The position numbers were made by a program, and so were the translations under genes. From Gammaproteobacteria bacterium (GTDB taxonomy: Bacteria > Pseudomonadota > Gammaproteobacteria > Pseudomonadales > UBA5518), in assembly GCA_016718385.1 (NCBI GenBank), contig JADKDK010000007.1, positions 310,001 through 374,000 of the forward strand: a stretch of 64,000 bases of DNA. Direction: 5' to 3'. The notes below the pieces were generated by a model that was not told the origin of the DNA, searched no databases, and was given only the letters and a program-made list of their open reading frames with translations. Shown in pieces: positions 33,919 to 42,944 of this stretch; the first letter of the stretch is position 1, and the number at the start of each line of letters is the position of its first letter.

Positions 33919-36017
33919 TCATTTGAAGGTGGCGGTGACGCTCTGGGTCTTGCTCATCGTCACCTTGCAGGTGAGCGAGGTGCCGCTGCAGGCGCCGCCC
34001 CAGCCGGCGAATACGACCTTCCTGCTGGACGGCTTGGCGGTCAGGGTCACCGTGCTGCCCGTGCTGAAGCTCGCGGAGCACAGCGTGCCGCAGCTGATGC
34101 CGCTCGGCTTGCTGCTGACACTGCCCGAGCCGCTCTTCACGACGCTCAGGGTGTACTTCGACGGTGCCGGTGCCGGTGCGAAGGTAGCCGTGGCGGTCGC
34201 GTTTGCCGTCAGCGTGAAGCTGCAGGCAGCGGTGCCGGTGCAGGCGCCGCTCCAGCCGCTGAACACCATGCCCGCATCGGGCGTGGCCGTGAGGCTGACG
34301 GGCGTGCCGATGTCGAGCGTCGCGGAGCAGCTGCTGCCGCAGTCGATGCCGTTGCCGCTGACCTTGCCGGTGCCGGTGCCGGCCCGGGCGGCGGTGAGCG
34401 CGAACTGCTTCTTGTCGAAGGTCGCGTTGACGAAGGTATCGCCGTCCAGCGTGACCGTGCAGCCGGTCGTGCCAGCGCATGCGCCACCGCTCCAGCCCTT
34501 GAACAGGCTGTCGGCGGCGGGCGTGGCGGTCAGTGTTGCGGTGCTGCCGGCGTCGAAGCTCATGGAGCAGGCGGGGCCGCAGTTGCTGCCGCTGACGTCG
34601 ATGCTGCCCGAACCCGTGCCGCTGGAGCCGACGCCGAGCTGGTATTGCAGCGACACCGCGGCCCCTGCGCCCACCTGCAGCGTGTAGACCTGGCTCACCG
34701 TCGAGCCGTCGGCATCGCTCACCGCCACGGTGAAGGCGTAGCGGCCCTCGGTGGCTGGCGTGCCCGACAGCACGCCCGGGATCAGGTTGCCGGTTTCGGG
34801 GTCTTCGTACTCACCCAGCGACATGCCGGGCGGCAGGGCGCCGCTGGTGACGGTGATCGCGTAAGGCGAGTTGCCGCCGATCACCACGGTGCGCGGCGTG
34901 TAGGGCGCGGCCGGCTCGGCGTCCTGCAGGTGGTCGACCAGCCCCAGCGGCGCCTCGGCCGCGAAGGCGGCCATCTGGGCGCCTATATAGTCGCCGACCA
35001 CCTTCAACGTGGAGCAATCGAAGGTGTAGGGATCGCCGAAGGCGTTGGCGACGGTGGGCGTGCCCTCGCCGTGGACGCCGTCCGCGGCGACCTTGTCGCA
35101 CATCGCTTCGCCGCTCTCGCCGTCGATCGAGCCGACCCCGATGGGGTTGTCATCGACGTAGCGGTAGAACTCGTAGCGGCGCGTGACGACCTCGCTGCCG
35201 TCGCCCATCTCGTCTGGGGCCAGAGCGTCGACGACGTCCTTGCCATCGGCGCGGTTCTGCACCAGCTTCCACTCGCTCTCGACCTCGTCGGGTTCCCGGT
35301 TCTGCCAGTCGGCCATGCTGTCGCCGTCCAGGTCGTCGGAGATGAGCTCATCCAGCGCGACCGGGTTGGCATTGTGCGTGGTGGTCTTGATGACTTTCAT
35401 CCACACCGGTTCGCCGAACTCCTTGCCGGCGGCACCTCGAGTTCCGGCGCCGGTATCGCGGCCACGACGTTGGCCGGCTGCTCGATGTTGCCATCGACCA
35501 CGACCGGGGGGTTATAGGTCCACGTGGGTGTGGCCACGGCGACCGGCGGCCCGAGCACCAAGTTGCCCGCGCCGTCGTCCACCAGCCAGTTGTAACGCAG
35601 CGCCGTGGGCGTGCCGTAATAGCCCACGCCGAAGTGCTCGCAGCCGTCATTCACGGCGGGGTTGGTGCAGCTGTGGCCGTCGGTGGGCGCGAGCTGGCCA
35701 GCCGGCATCGCCGTGTAGGCGGCCCAGCTGCCGTCGGGATTCTTCGTGCTCTCGTAGCGCACGAAGACCTTCGGATGTTGGGGATCGCTCAGGTCCTCGC
35801 GGATCTTCGGAGCGCCGTAGTGGTTCCAGTCGTAGGTGTAGGTGACATCGGTGCTGCGGATGTCGTCGATCTCGATCTCGAAGCCGTGGCATTCCTGCCC
35901 GGTGTCGTTGACCGCGTCGAAATTGTTCAGATCGCCGTAGGCCGTGCTGGCTGAGGCTCCGTGGGCGCCCAGGACCAGCATCGCGATGGCGAGCGGAAGG
36001 CGGGACAGTGAACGCAT
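33919..36017 (-). CDS. large secreted protein with three bacterial-repeat domains, one frameshift
   Basis: The gene begins with a signal peptide at 36017 (MRSLSRLPLAIAMLVLGAHGASA). Its frame is lost near 35430, where one base appears missing around GCCGCCGGCAAGG. The remainder reads from about 35420 to the stop at 33919, giving about 700 residues in all. The C-terminal part has an Ig-like putative binding region (ITVTSGALPPGMSLG) and three repeats of the kind GxGxVSxxxxGIxCGxxCSAxF...GWxGACxG, typical of the bacterial-repeat/InlB-B-type domains in surface proteins. The N-terminal half is unassigned. Both halves match in style and position, so this is one gene. Confidence 0.7.
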
Positions 36018-36235
36018 GCAAGGATCCTCTGCGGGTAGGAAAACGGCAGGCCAGCGAACGGATTTCGCGCCATGTCCCTGACAGAACGGATCCAAGCTAC
36101 TGTTTATTCCTTGAACCACGCTGAAATACCGCGGCCTGTACAAATGGTCACGCAATCGATGGCGCCCTGCTGCCCCTTCCCGCCTCGAATGGCATGCCGG
36201 ATAATCGCCTCGCCCCGCCACCTGGAACGACTGCC

Positions 36236-36583
36236 ATGCGTCCGTTGATTGTTCTCGCCGTTGTCGCGTTTATCGGCGCCTGCTCCGGCACCTCGGGGCC
36301 CATCATCGATACCAAGGGCGTGGATCTCGCGCAGTTCGAGCGCGACAAGGCCGAGTGCGAGGGCTTTGCATCCCAGGTTTCCACCGGGCAGGCGGTCGGC
36401 CGGGGCGCCGCCGGCGGTGCCGCGGTGGGCGCGGCCATTGGCGCCATCACCGGCAGCGCGGGCCGTGGCGCGGGCATCGGGGCGGTGACCGGCGGCGCGG
36501 AATCCGCGCGGATCTCCGAACGCGAGAGGGCCAATGTAGTGAGCAACTGCCTGCGCGGCCGCGGTTACCGCGTGCTCAATTGA
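36236..36583 (+). CDS. glycine-zipper lipoprotein
   Basis: The 115-residue protein was started at 36236 (MRPLIVLAVVAFIGACSG), since the lipobox FIGAC fits a signal peptidase II site. The middle (GRGAAGGAAVGAAIGAITGSAGRGAGIGAV) is a glycine-zipper segment as in outer-membrane lipoproteins. A short tail containing ISERERANVVSNCLRGRGY follows. It is probably anchored in the outer membrane. Only the zipper and lipobox support a call. A REP palindrome follows its stop. Confidence 0.75.
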   Translation: MRPLIVLAVVAFIGACSGTSGPIIDTKGVDLAQFERDKAECEGFASQVSTGQAVGRGAAGGAAVGAAIGAITGSAGRGAGIGAVTGGAESARISERERANVVSNCLRGRGYRVLN

Positions 36584-36594
36584 ACCAGGAGTGA

Positions 36595-36618
36595 CGTGGG
36601 TCGCCATTCATGGCGACA
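36595..36618. repeat. REP palindrome after the lipoprotein gene
   Basis: This is GTGGGTCGCCATTCATGGCGAC, the GTGGG-tailed hairpin with GCC/GGC arms. It stands 12 bases past the lipoprotein stop. Confidence 0.8.
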
Positions 36619-36793
36619 ACAACGTCGCGCCACATCAGACCTGAAGCCGCGGGGACGGTCACCGACAGTCCGCGGCAGTCGGTGCATTTGCAGCCAACCC
36701 CGACCGGATTCGACCCGAAAACAGAAACCCCGGCGCCGGGCCGGGGTCTGTAGGCCGCGGACAGCCTGCGGGTTCAGGAGCGACGGCTGAGCG

Positions 36794-37480
36794 TCATTGC
36801 GCCACGCCCAGGCAAATTGCCGTCACGTTCAGGGTGAGCGCCGCATCGGTCGGGTTGGCGACGGTAGCGGAGTAGCCGTTGGTCACGATACCTTCTTCTG
36901 TGATTTGCAGTTCGGGAGTTGCTTGTGCGGACCCGCCCGTCGGCACGCTTCCTGCCGGACACTCTGCCAGTACATCGACCGCGCTGCTCACAGCCGGGAT
37001 TTGCTCGGTCTTCAGCACCGTGGAGACGATGAGGCCCTTGGCCCCCAGATCGGCACGGCAAACCAGCGTGGAGGTTTCTGCGTCTATCTCGTAGACGTAC
37101 TGCCCTTCCGGGCAGGTACCGCTGATGATGTCCTGCTTGGTTTCGAGCGTGGTCTTCACCGCCGCGATCTCGCTCTCCAGCAAGGCGATGGCAGCCGCGT
37201 TGGCCGCCGTATTCTGCTGCAGCGTCTCGAGGGCCGCTTGCGCGTCGGTCATCCACTCCTCCAGGCTGGAATACTGCCCGATCAGCGTGTCGACCTGCAC
37301 CTGGAGCGCATCGATACGGGAGTTCAGGGCGACAAACGGTTTCCCTCGTGGCGTGGCGCCCTGATTGCTCAGACTCTTGGAACTGGTCTTGGGCGCCGCC
37401 ATGACCACGGCGGGATGTGCAAACGCCAGCAGGCCGGAAACGAGCAGGCCGGAGGCGGCGATTCTGGAGAGCATTTTCAT
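36794..37480 (-). CDS. exported coiled-coil protein of unknown function
   Basis: The 228-residue protein has a signal peptide (MKMLSRIAASGLLVSGLLAFAHPAVVMAA) and a long heptad-like helix (residues about 52-115, RIDALQVQVDTLIGQYSSLEEW...IALLESEIAAVKTTLE). A C-terminal beta part has two Cys pairs (TCPEGQYVYEID...CRADL; ECPAGSVPTGG). The latter part resembles bacterial secreted proteins with a coiled-coil stalk. A GC-rich hairpin (CCCCGGCGCCGGGCCGGGG) at 36729-36747 lies beyond the stop. I do not recognise the family. Confidence 0.6.
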   Translation of the reverse strand: MKMLSRIAASGLLVSGLLAFAHPAVVMAAPKTSSKSLSNQGATPRGKPFVALNSRIDALQVQVDTLIGQYSSLEEWMTDAQAALETLQQNTAANAAAIALLESEIAAVKTTLETKQDIISGTCPEGQYVYEIDAETSTLVCRADLGAKGLIVSTVLKTEQIPAVSSAVDVLAECPAGSVPTGGSAQATPELQITEEGIVTNGYSATVANPTDAALTLNVTAICLGVAQ

Positions 37481-37631
37481 GATTGGAGCATCCTCATTCA
37501 GTGGCAGGAATCGAATCCGATGAACCTGATCAACGACAGCACCAGGTTGTGTCGGCGAGCCGGATCATGTGTCATTTCCCGTCCGGCCGGTTTTAACAGG
37601 CGCACATTTCCGGAAGGAAACCTCCCGGCGG

Positions 37632-37698
37632 CGTGGGTCGCCATTCATGGCGACAGCAGGATCCGGGCAGGCAGCAGTCGGCAAATGCCGACCCACGC
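37632..37698. repeat. two REP palindromes, head to tail
   Basis: CGTGGGTCGCCATTCATGG (37632 onward) is followed by GTCGGCAAATGCCGACCCAC (about 37677-37696) in opposite tail orientation, a REP doublet. They lie in the intergenic gap between the coiled-coil and PEP-CTERM genes. Confidence 0.8.
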
Positions 37699-37761
37699 AC
37701 GCTCGACGTGTGATTGCCTGCCGCGTCTGGGCAGGTCATGGCCCTGATGGCTCGAGCCAGA

Positions 37762-37795
37762 CAAAAAACCCGCCACGCGGGCGGGTCTTTGAATC
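37762..37795 (-). terminator. rho-independent terminator of the PEP-CTERM gene
   Basis: Reading leftward, GACCCGCC pairs with GGCGGGTT over a short GC loop and is followed by TTTTTTGTC, about 20 bases past the PEP-CTERM stop. It is a classic intrinsic terminator. Confidence 0.85.
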
Positions 37796-37813
37796 ATGAG
37801 AGGCGCCGGAATT

Positions 37814-38704
37814 CTATTTCTTGCGGCGCCGTGCAATGTACAGGGCGGCGCCAACCCCGATCGCCAGCAGGGGCAGGGTGCCAGGCTCCGGCACGGTGCC
37901 ATCGACGAGCGGTTCCCGCGTGTCGAACGTTTCGAACGGCTGGCCCGGCGGAATGAATGATTCGCCCGGCAGGGTGGGCGGCAAGATCGGCCCGACCGGC
38001 AGCTCGATCGGCAATTCAATCGGCGGGATGAATGGTCCGCCCGGCTGACCCGGCTGACCCGGCAGTCCAGACAGATCAGGCAGTTCCGGCAGATCGGGCA
38101 GTCCCGGCAGTTGAGGCAACCCCGGCAGCCCACCCAGACCCGGCGGCAGCTCCGGCATTCCCGCCAGACCCGGCGGCAGCCCCGGCACACCCGGCAGCCC
38201 GATCGGCGGAGCGAAGATCTCGTCCACGATGTTCCCCGGCGCGCCCGGACCGTTGCCGGGATCTGCCAGCCCGGGCGCCCCGATTACACCAACTGGCGGC
38301 GAAGGGAGACAGGGCGTCGTCGCGGACTGGGCCGCTGCGGCCGGCGCGGAGCCAGCGTTCGGTCTCGCGACGCGCGTCAAGTTGTGGGATCCCGAGCCGC
38401 GATTGTAGGTGTACACGTTCTGCAACCGCTTGCTGCCCGTGATTCTGCCGCTTCTGGTCTTGTTGCCCTTGGCCGCGGGAGCGGGGCTGCTCGCGGCGGT
38501 CGGCGCGCAGTCGGGAAGCGATGCGACAACCTGCGGCGCCCTCGTCGGCCGCTTAGCATGGCCTCGCTGAGCGGTGCTGCTCTTGATGAGGACGCCGTCC
38601 TTGTAGAAGTTGTGGCCGGAGATGAGTGAGGCGCTGCTCGGCGCCGAAATCACGGCCATTGCCGCGGCGAGCACGGTAGGGATCAGCAGTTTGGATCGGC
38701 GCAT
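37814..38704 (-). CDS. PEP-CTERM sorting-domain protein, Pro/Gly/Leu-rich
   Basis: The 296-residue protein was started at 38704 (MRRSKLLIPTVLAAAMAVISAPSSASA), a good signal peptide. It ends VPEPGTLPLLAIGVGAALYIARRRKK, the PEP motif, membrane helix and basic tail recognised by exosortase. Between these is a stretch rich in PGLPxLPxL-type units, probably extended. PEP-CTERM proteins are anchored or secreted with exopolysaccharide. No exosortase (epsH) is in the window. Longer starts (38749 or 38815) exist but weaken the signal peptide. Confidence 0.85.
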   Translation of the reverse strand: MRRSKLLIPTVLAAAMAVISAPSSASLISGHNFYKDGVLIKSSTAQRGHAKRPTRAPQVVASLPDCAPTAASSPAPAAKGNKTRSGRITGSKRLQNVYTYNRGSGSHNLTRVARPNAGSAPAAAAQSATTPCLPSPPVGVIGAPGLADPGNGPGAPGNIVDEIFAPPIGLPGVPGLPPGLAGMPELPPGLGGLPGLPQLPGLPDLPELPDLSGLPGQPGQPGGPFIPPIELPIELPVGPILPPTLPGESFIPPGQPFETFDTREPLVDGTVPEPGTLPLLAIGVGAALYIARRRKK

Positions 38705-39054
38705 GGCTGTTTTCCGTCGCAAATGATTGCAGGTGTGCTTTGGGTTCATCGTGCTGATTGAACCGGTTGAAGAAAACAAAGCAACAAAGGGGCCATAAAC
38801 ATAAAAACGTTTCAAATCAATATATTGAATGATTTCATCCGGGCGTTAATCCCCAGATATGTAAATCTGGCTGACAACTTCGGGTGCAGGTGGGGCGATG
38901 CGCGGCAACGCGCCGCTGCCGCGGAACGTCATCGCTGAGCGTGGCGCGCGCTCGGAGAGGCGCTTTCGCGTTGGTCGTCTGGCAGGGAGAGCTCCCGCTC
39001 AGCACCCGGGCGCGCCAGGTCAGCGGGTACTATCAGCAGAAAGCTTGCGAGATA
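38705..39054. other. gene-free stretch upstream of the PEP-CTERM gene
   Basis: No gene is supported here. It is AT-rich between 38760 and 38870 and contains the inverted repeat CCAGATATGTAAATCTGG (38853-38870), a possible operator for the PEP-CTERM gene, which reads leftward from 38704. I found no sigma-54 site here. The rest, up to the tRNA gene, is GC-rich and shows nothing distinctive. Confidence 0.4.
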
Positions 39055-39130
39055 TGGTGCCCAGAGCCGGAATCGAACCAGCGACACGTGGATTTTCAAT
39101 CCACTGCTCTACCAACTGAGCTATCTGGGC
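39055..39130 (-). tRNA. tRNA-Phe (GAA), CCA encoded
   Basis: The 76-base cloverleaf reads leftward from GCCCAGATAGCTCAGTTGG. The acceptor stem GCCCAGA pairs with TCTGGGC. The anticodon GAA (complement of 39095-39097) sits in the loop TTGAAAAT. The T-arm GGTTCGATTCC is present, and the genome encodes the terminal ACCA. A strong promoter lies just upstream. The same tRNA stands next to yggX in pseudomonads. Confidence 0.97.
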
Positions 39131-39146
39131 TGCAGAAGAGGCGCGT

Positions 39147-39175
39147 ATTTAACTGACTGCTGCCGGGAGAGTCAA
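39147..39175 (-). promoter_or_regulatory. sigma-70 promoter of tRNA-Phe
   Basis: Reading leftward, TTGACT (39175-39170) and TTAAAT (39152-39147) are separated by 17 bases. The tRNA starts 16 bases after the -10 box. Both boxes are close to consensus and the position is right for a tRNA gene. Confidence 0.85.
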
Positions 39176-39215
39176 GGACGGCGAGCGGTAGATTGCGGCA
39201 GGTCGTTCGATCACC

Positions 39216-39270
39216 GTAGATCCGAATTCATTCGGACGATTGTTCGACTAAAGTCGAACCTACGTCGAAC
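39216..39270. repeat. REP-like hairpins after yggX
   Basis: GTAGATCCGAATTCATTCGGAC and a second hairpin GTTCGACTAAAGTCGAAC followed by CTACG lie in the gap between tRNA-Phe and yggX. They have the GTAG/CTACG ends of the REP family but different arms. Confidence 0.6.
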
Positions 39271-39303
39271 CTGCGGTGAGGAGTCGTGCGCAGCCGAAGG
39301 CGT

Positions 39304-39576
39304 CTAGGCCCTGGGCGGGACGTAGCCCTCTGCCCTGGCGACTTCCTGGTTCGAGAAGAACTTCTCCATTTCCTCCTCGAGGAAGGCGCGCGTGGTGCGG
39401 TCCATGAGGTTCAGGCGCTTCTCGTTCACCAGCATGGTCTGGTGCGCCAGCCACTCCTGCCAGGCCTGCTTCGAGACGCTGTCGAAGATCATCTGCCCGC
39501 GCGCGCCGGGGAACGGCGGCTGTGACAGGCCCTCCATCTCGCGCTGGTACTTGCGGCACATCACGGTTCGCGTCAT
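39304..39576 (-). CDS. yggX: probable Fe(II)-trafficking protein YggX
   Basis: The 90-residue protein opens MTRTVMCRKYQREMEGLSQPPFPG, the invariant YggX front with its single Cys. It goes on through WQEWLAHQTMLVNEKRLNLMD. It helps protect and supply Fe-S clusters under oxidative stress, and in many gammaproteobacteria it sits next to mutY. Here its ATG overlaps the mutY stop by four bases, so the two are coupled. Confidence 0.95.
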   Translation of the reverse strand: MTRTVMCRKYQREMEGLSQPPFPGARGQMIFDSVSKQAWQEWLAHQTMLVNEKRLNLMDRTTRAFLEEEMEKFFSNQEVARAEGYVPPRA

Positions 39577-40673
39577 TGCTGGTTCATCTCCAGTTCGATT
39601 CCCTCGTTCGCCAGCGCGTCCAGCAGTCGCTTGACCGGGGCGGCGAAGCCGAGCGGTTTGTCGCCGGGCTTGTACCAGATCAGGCGCTGGTCTTCCATCA
39701 CCTGCGCGCGCACCGCGCCCACGGCCAGGAACATCGGGGTGGCGTCCAGGTGGAAGTGGCTGAAAGTGTGGCGAAACGGCTTGCCGCGACGCAGGCCCGC
39801 GGGCGGGGCGCCGACGAGCCGGTCGCAGGCGAGTGCCGCGTCCTCGCGCTCGGGGATCTCGGGGAAACTCCACAGTCCGCCCCAGATGCCGGTGCCCGGG
39901 CGTTTTTCCAGCAGCACCGCCCCGTCGGGGTTGCGGATCACCAGCAGCTGGCAGCGCCGCTCGGGAACCGGTTTGGTTTTTTTCTTCGCGGGGAAGCGCG
40001 CCGGATTACCCTCGGCGCGCGCCCGGCAGTCGGCGGCGAAGGGGCACAGCGCGCAGGCCGGGCGGGTGCGGGTGCACAGCGTTGCCCCCAGATCCATGAT
40101 CGCCTGCGTGTAGGCGCCGCTGCGTTCGGCCGGCGTGAGCGCGTCGGCGATGGCCCACAGTTGCTTCTGCGTGGCGGCCTTCGTGGTGTCGCCGTCGATC
40201 GCGAAAACGCGCGTCAGCACGCGCTTGACGTTGCCGTCGAGTATCGGTGCGCGCTCGTTGCAGGCGATCGCGAGTATCGCGCCGGCGGTGGAGCGCCCGA
40301 TGCCCGGCAGCGCCGCCAGCTCCTCGAGCCGGCGCGGAAGCTCGCCGCCGTGCGCGTCGCGCACCAGCTGCGCGCTCTTGTGCAGGTTGCGCGCGCGGGC
40401 GTAGTAGCCGAGCCCGGTCCAGTGGTGCAGCACCTCGTCCTCTGGCGCATCGGCCAGCGCGCGCACGTCGGGAAAGCGCGCCGTGAAGCGCCGGAAATAC
40501 GGGATAACGGTGCTCACCTGTGTCTGCTGCAGCATGATCTCCGACACCCACACGCGATAGGGGTCGATGTGCTGCTGCCACGGCAGGTCGTGGCGGCCGT
40601 GCGTGTCGTGCCAGGCCAGCAGTCGCGCGGCGAAGTGCGCGGGCGTTTGCGCCTCGGTAACGGTTTCAGTCAC
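39573..40673 (-). CDS. mutY: adenine DNA glycosylase MutY
   Basis: The 366-residue protein removes adenine mispaired with 8-oxoguanine. The N-terminal domain has the helix-hairpin-helix ELAALPGIGRSTAGAI with the catalytic Asp in APILDGNVKRVL. The Fe-S cluster motif is CTRTRPACALCPFAADC, and a C-terminal Nudix-like domain (GAVLLEKRPGTGIWGGLWSFPE) recognises the 8-oxoG. The gene is followed by yggX with a four-base overlap and preceded by asmA. Confidence 0.96.
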   Translation of the reverse strand: MTETVTEAQTPAHFAARLLAWHDTHGRHDLPWQQHIDPYRVWVSEIMLQQTQVSTVIPYFRRFTARFPDVRALADAPEDEVLHHWTGLGYYARARNLHKSAQLVRDAHGGELPRRLEELAALPGIGRSTAGAILAIACNERAPILDGNVKRVLTRVFAIDGDTTKAATQKQLWAIADALTPAERSGAYTQAIMDLGATLCTRTRPACALCPFAADCRARAEGNPARFPAKKKTKPVPERRCQLLVIRNPDGAVLLEKRPGTGIWGGLWSFPEIPEREDAALACDRLVGAPPAGLRRGKPFRHTFSHFHLDATPMFLAVGAVRAQVMEDQRLIWYKPGDKPLGFAAPVKRLLDALANEGIELEMNQQ

Positions 40674-42744
40674 GGTTGAGGAAGTCGCCGAGTTTCTTCA
40701 TGAGCTTCTCCTGCACCTTCTCGGTGGCGAGCTGCGTGGCGAGCTTCGCCACGTCGTCCTTGTCGATGCCGCACCACTTCTTCGGCGGCTCGTCGAAGCG
40801 GCCCTTGCAGCTCACGGGCCATTCGATCGCCAGCATCTTGCGGCTCATGCGGCACGCGCGGTCGAGCTTGCCGAGGTCGTCGGTGACGCGCGTGTTCAGC
40901 TGGATGTCGAGCTTGCGGCGCGGCAGGTCGATCCGGCCCTCGCCGCGCATCTCCATGTCCGGCACCGCGGCGTTCAGTTGGCGGATGTGACCGACGCCCT
41001 GGCTGAAGTCGAGCGCGGCCCGGAAGCTGCGCAAATGCGTGTCGGGCGCGAAGTGCGCCGTGAGCGCCTCCTGGTTGAGCTGCGCGGCGGCCCTGCAGAT
41101 CACTTGCTCGACGCTCAGGTCCTTCAGTACCGGCTCGTCGATGCCGAGTTGTACCGGGCCGCTCAGGGTGTTCTTCCACGTGGCCGGGTCGGCGCCGGTC
41201 GCGGCCAGGGTGAGCGAACCGTTCACACGGCCCGCGAATTGCTGCTTCTGCTGCGTGCTGGCGAGCAGCGCTGCGAGGTCCACGCCCGCGATCCGCGCGC
41301 TGACGTTCATCGAGCCCGTATCCGTCGTGGCGGCGAGCGCGCCGGTGGCGTCCAGTGTGCCGCCGTAGAGTTTCGCGTCGAGCTTCTGCAACTGCGCGCT
41401 GCCCCTGCTCATCTGCAGCCGGGCATCGATATCGCTCAACTCCAATTTGCCGCGCTTCAGACGCCCGAGCCTGGCGTTGATGCTGCCATCGACCGTGAGC
41501 AGCGCGGCCAGGCCCTGCGCTTCGGCGGGTGTGCCGACGGCGGGAGGCGCCGCCGTCGCCGCGACGGGCGGCGCTTGCGGCGGCGCCAGGAAATAGTCGA
41601 GGTCGAGCTCGGGGCTGCTGATGGTCGCCTCGATGCGCGTGGCCCCGCCGAGACCGAGCTTCACGCTGCCCGCGCCGCTGAAGCTGCCGGCGCGCAGTTT
41701 CAGTTCGTCGAGCGTGAGCGTGTCGCCCGCCCAGGCGAAGCGCGAGCCGAGCGCGATGTCCGTGAGCGGTGCGGCGTTGACGGAGGGAGGCAGCGCCGTG
41801 CCCAGGGCCCGCAGCAGCGCCGGCAAGTCGAGCTTCCTCAGGTCCAGCGTGCCGCTGGCGGTCGCGGCGCCGGGCTGGCTCCAGTCCGCGTTCAGCGCGG
41901 CGTCGAGATCCACGCCGCTCGCGGCCAGTTTCAGCGCCGGCGCGGCCAGCGTGCGCGCGTTCAGGTCGATCGCGGTGGCCTGCAGTTCCAGCACCAGCGC
42001 GGGGCCGGCGGCGGGCGTCAGCGTCAGGGCGGTCGATGCGAGCGCGACCGTGCCGGCGCCGCGGTCGGCGTCGACATCGGACGCCAACGCGATCTTCAGT
42101 TCGCGCTGCTGCGCGTCGCGCTTGAGCACCGCGCCGCCCTCGAGGCGGAACGGGCGGCCGTCCATGTTGATGTCTTCGCCGTCGAGCGCGAGGCCGTCGA
42201 GCTCGTAGCGCGTCCCCGCCTCCTGGTCCGTATAGACGATGGTGCTGTCGCGGACCTGGATGCGCGCGATGTTCAGCAGCATCGGTGCCGTGGCCGCACC
42301 GGCGGCGACATCGGCGGGCGGGCTCGCCTGCGCCTGCTTCCCGGCGCCAGCAAGCGCGGCCCAATTGCAGCCGTCGTTCGCGTCGCAGGCGGCGTTCAGC
42401 GTGAGGCGGTCGAGCACCAGCTCGCTCACCTGCAGCTCGTTGCGCAGCAGCGGCAGCAGCGCCACGCCGAGGCGCAGTCGCCTGGCGGTGGCGAAGTCCT
42501 CGCCGGCGCCGGCCGGCGTGCGCAGGCGCACGCCGTCGGCCGCGAGCGCCAGCGCCGGCCACAGCGACAGCTTCACGCCGCCGTCGATCGCGAGCGTGGC
42601 ATCGACATTGCCGTTGACCAGCTCGACCAGCGTGGCCTCGAGCCGTTCCTCGTCGACCAGCACGCGCAGCGCCACGGTCGCGCCGCCGACGAGAAGCAGC
42701 AGCGCGGCGACGGCGGTGAGGATCCATTTCAGCACAGGATTCAT
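40666..42744 (-). CDS. AsmA family protein
   Basis: The 692-residue protein has one N-terminal membrane helix (LKWILTAVAALLLLVGGATVAL) followed by a long periplasmic beta-rich part. AsmA-type repeats occur near the start (ALAIDGGVKLSLWPALALAADGVRL) and the C-terminus (FSQGVGHIRQLNAAVPDMEMRGEGRIDLPRRKLDIQLN). AsmA proteins bridge the envelope and influence outer-membrane lipid transport or assembly. It overlaps mutY by eight bases and is the first gene of the leftward asmA-mutY-yggX operon. Confidence 0.9.
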   Translation of the reverse strand: MNPVLKWILTAVAALLLLVGGATVALRVLVDEERLEATLVELVNGNVDATLAIDGGVKLSLWPALALAADGVRLRTPAGAGEDFATARRLRLGVALLPLLRNELQVSELVLDRLTLNAACDANDGCNWAALAGAGKQAQASPPADVAAGAATAPMLLNIARIQVRDSTIVYTDQEAGTRYELDGLALDGEDINMDGRPFRLEGGAVLKRDAQQRELKIALASDVDADRGAGTVALASTALTLTPAAGPALVLELQATAIDLNARTLAAPALKLAASGVDLDAALNADWSQPGAATASGTLDLRKLDLPALLRALGTALPPSVNAAPLTDIALGSRFAWAGDTLTLDELKLRAGSFSGAGSVKLGLGGATRIEATISSPELDLDYFLAPPQAPPVAATAAPPAVGTPAEAQGLAALLTVDGSINARLGRLKRGKLELSDIDARLQMSRGSAQLQKLDAKLYGGTLDATGALAATTDTGSMNVSARIAGVDLAALLASTQQKQQFAGRVNGSLTLAATGADPATWKNTLSGPVQLGIDEPVLKDLSVEQVICRAAAQLNQEALTAHFAPDTHLRSFRAALDFSQGVGHIRQLNAAVPDMEMRGEGRIDLPRRKLDIQLNTRVTDDLGKLDRACRMSRKMLAIEWPVSCKGRFDEPPKKWCGIDKDDVAKLATQLATEKVQEKLMKKLGDFLNRD

Positions 42745-42756
42745 GCGCTTCTCGCC

Positions 42757-42844
42757 CGTGGGTCGGGCTTCAGCCCGACGAATACTCCGTGGGTCGGGCT
42801 GAAGCCCGACAGGTTAGTGTCCGGCTGAAGCCGGACCTACGCGA
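42757..42844. repeat. three REP hairpins between asmA and hisB
   Basis: GTGGGTCGGGCTTCAGCCCG is followed by a second copy in flipped loop orientation (GTCGGGCTGAAGCCCGAC) and GTCCGGCTGAAGCCGGACC with CTACG end. They lie between the divergent asmA and his operons. Confidence 0.8.
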
Positions 42845-42898
42845 ACCCACAGGCGATTGTAGCGGAATCGTGCCGCTGAAAAGCCGGGCCCGGTTCTC

Positions 42899-42904
42899 TA
42901 TAAT
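42899..42904 (+). promoter_or_regulatory. -10 box of the hisBHAF operon
   Basis: TATAAT lies 40 bases before the hisB ATG, giving a short leader. No clear -35 is present at 16-18 bases, so the promoter may need an activator or an extended -10. The leader is too short for a histidine attenuator. Confidence 0.6.
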
Positions 42905-42944
42905 CGCTGCCTTGATTTGGCGGCCCCGGGCCGAAGGTTCGACC

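Noticed and set aside
39055..39130. tRNA-Phe as attachment site of the accessory region to its left
   Set aside because: No second copy of the tRNA 3' end and no integrase were found in the window; the same tRNA-yggX pairing exists in other genomes without an island.
40567..42828. Very long rightward frame across mutY and asmA
   Set aside because: GC-rich shadow of two real genes with clear motifs on the other strand; its composition is Arg/Gly/Val-heavy.
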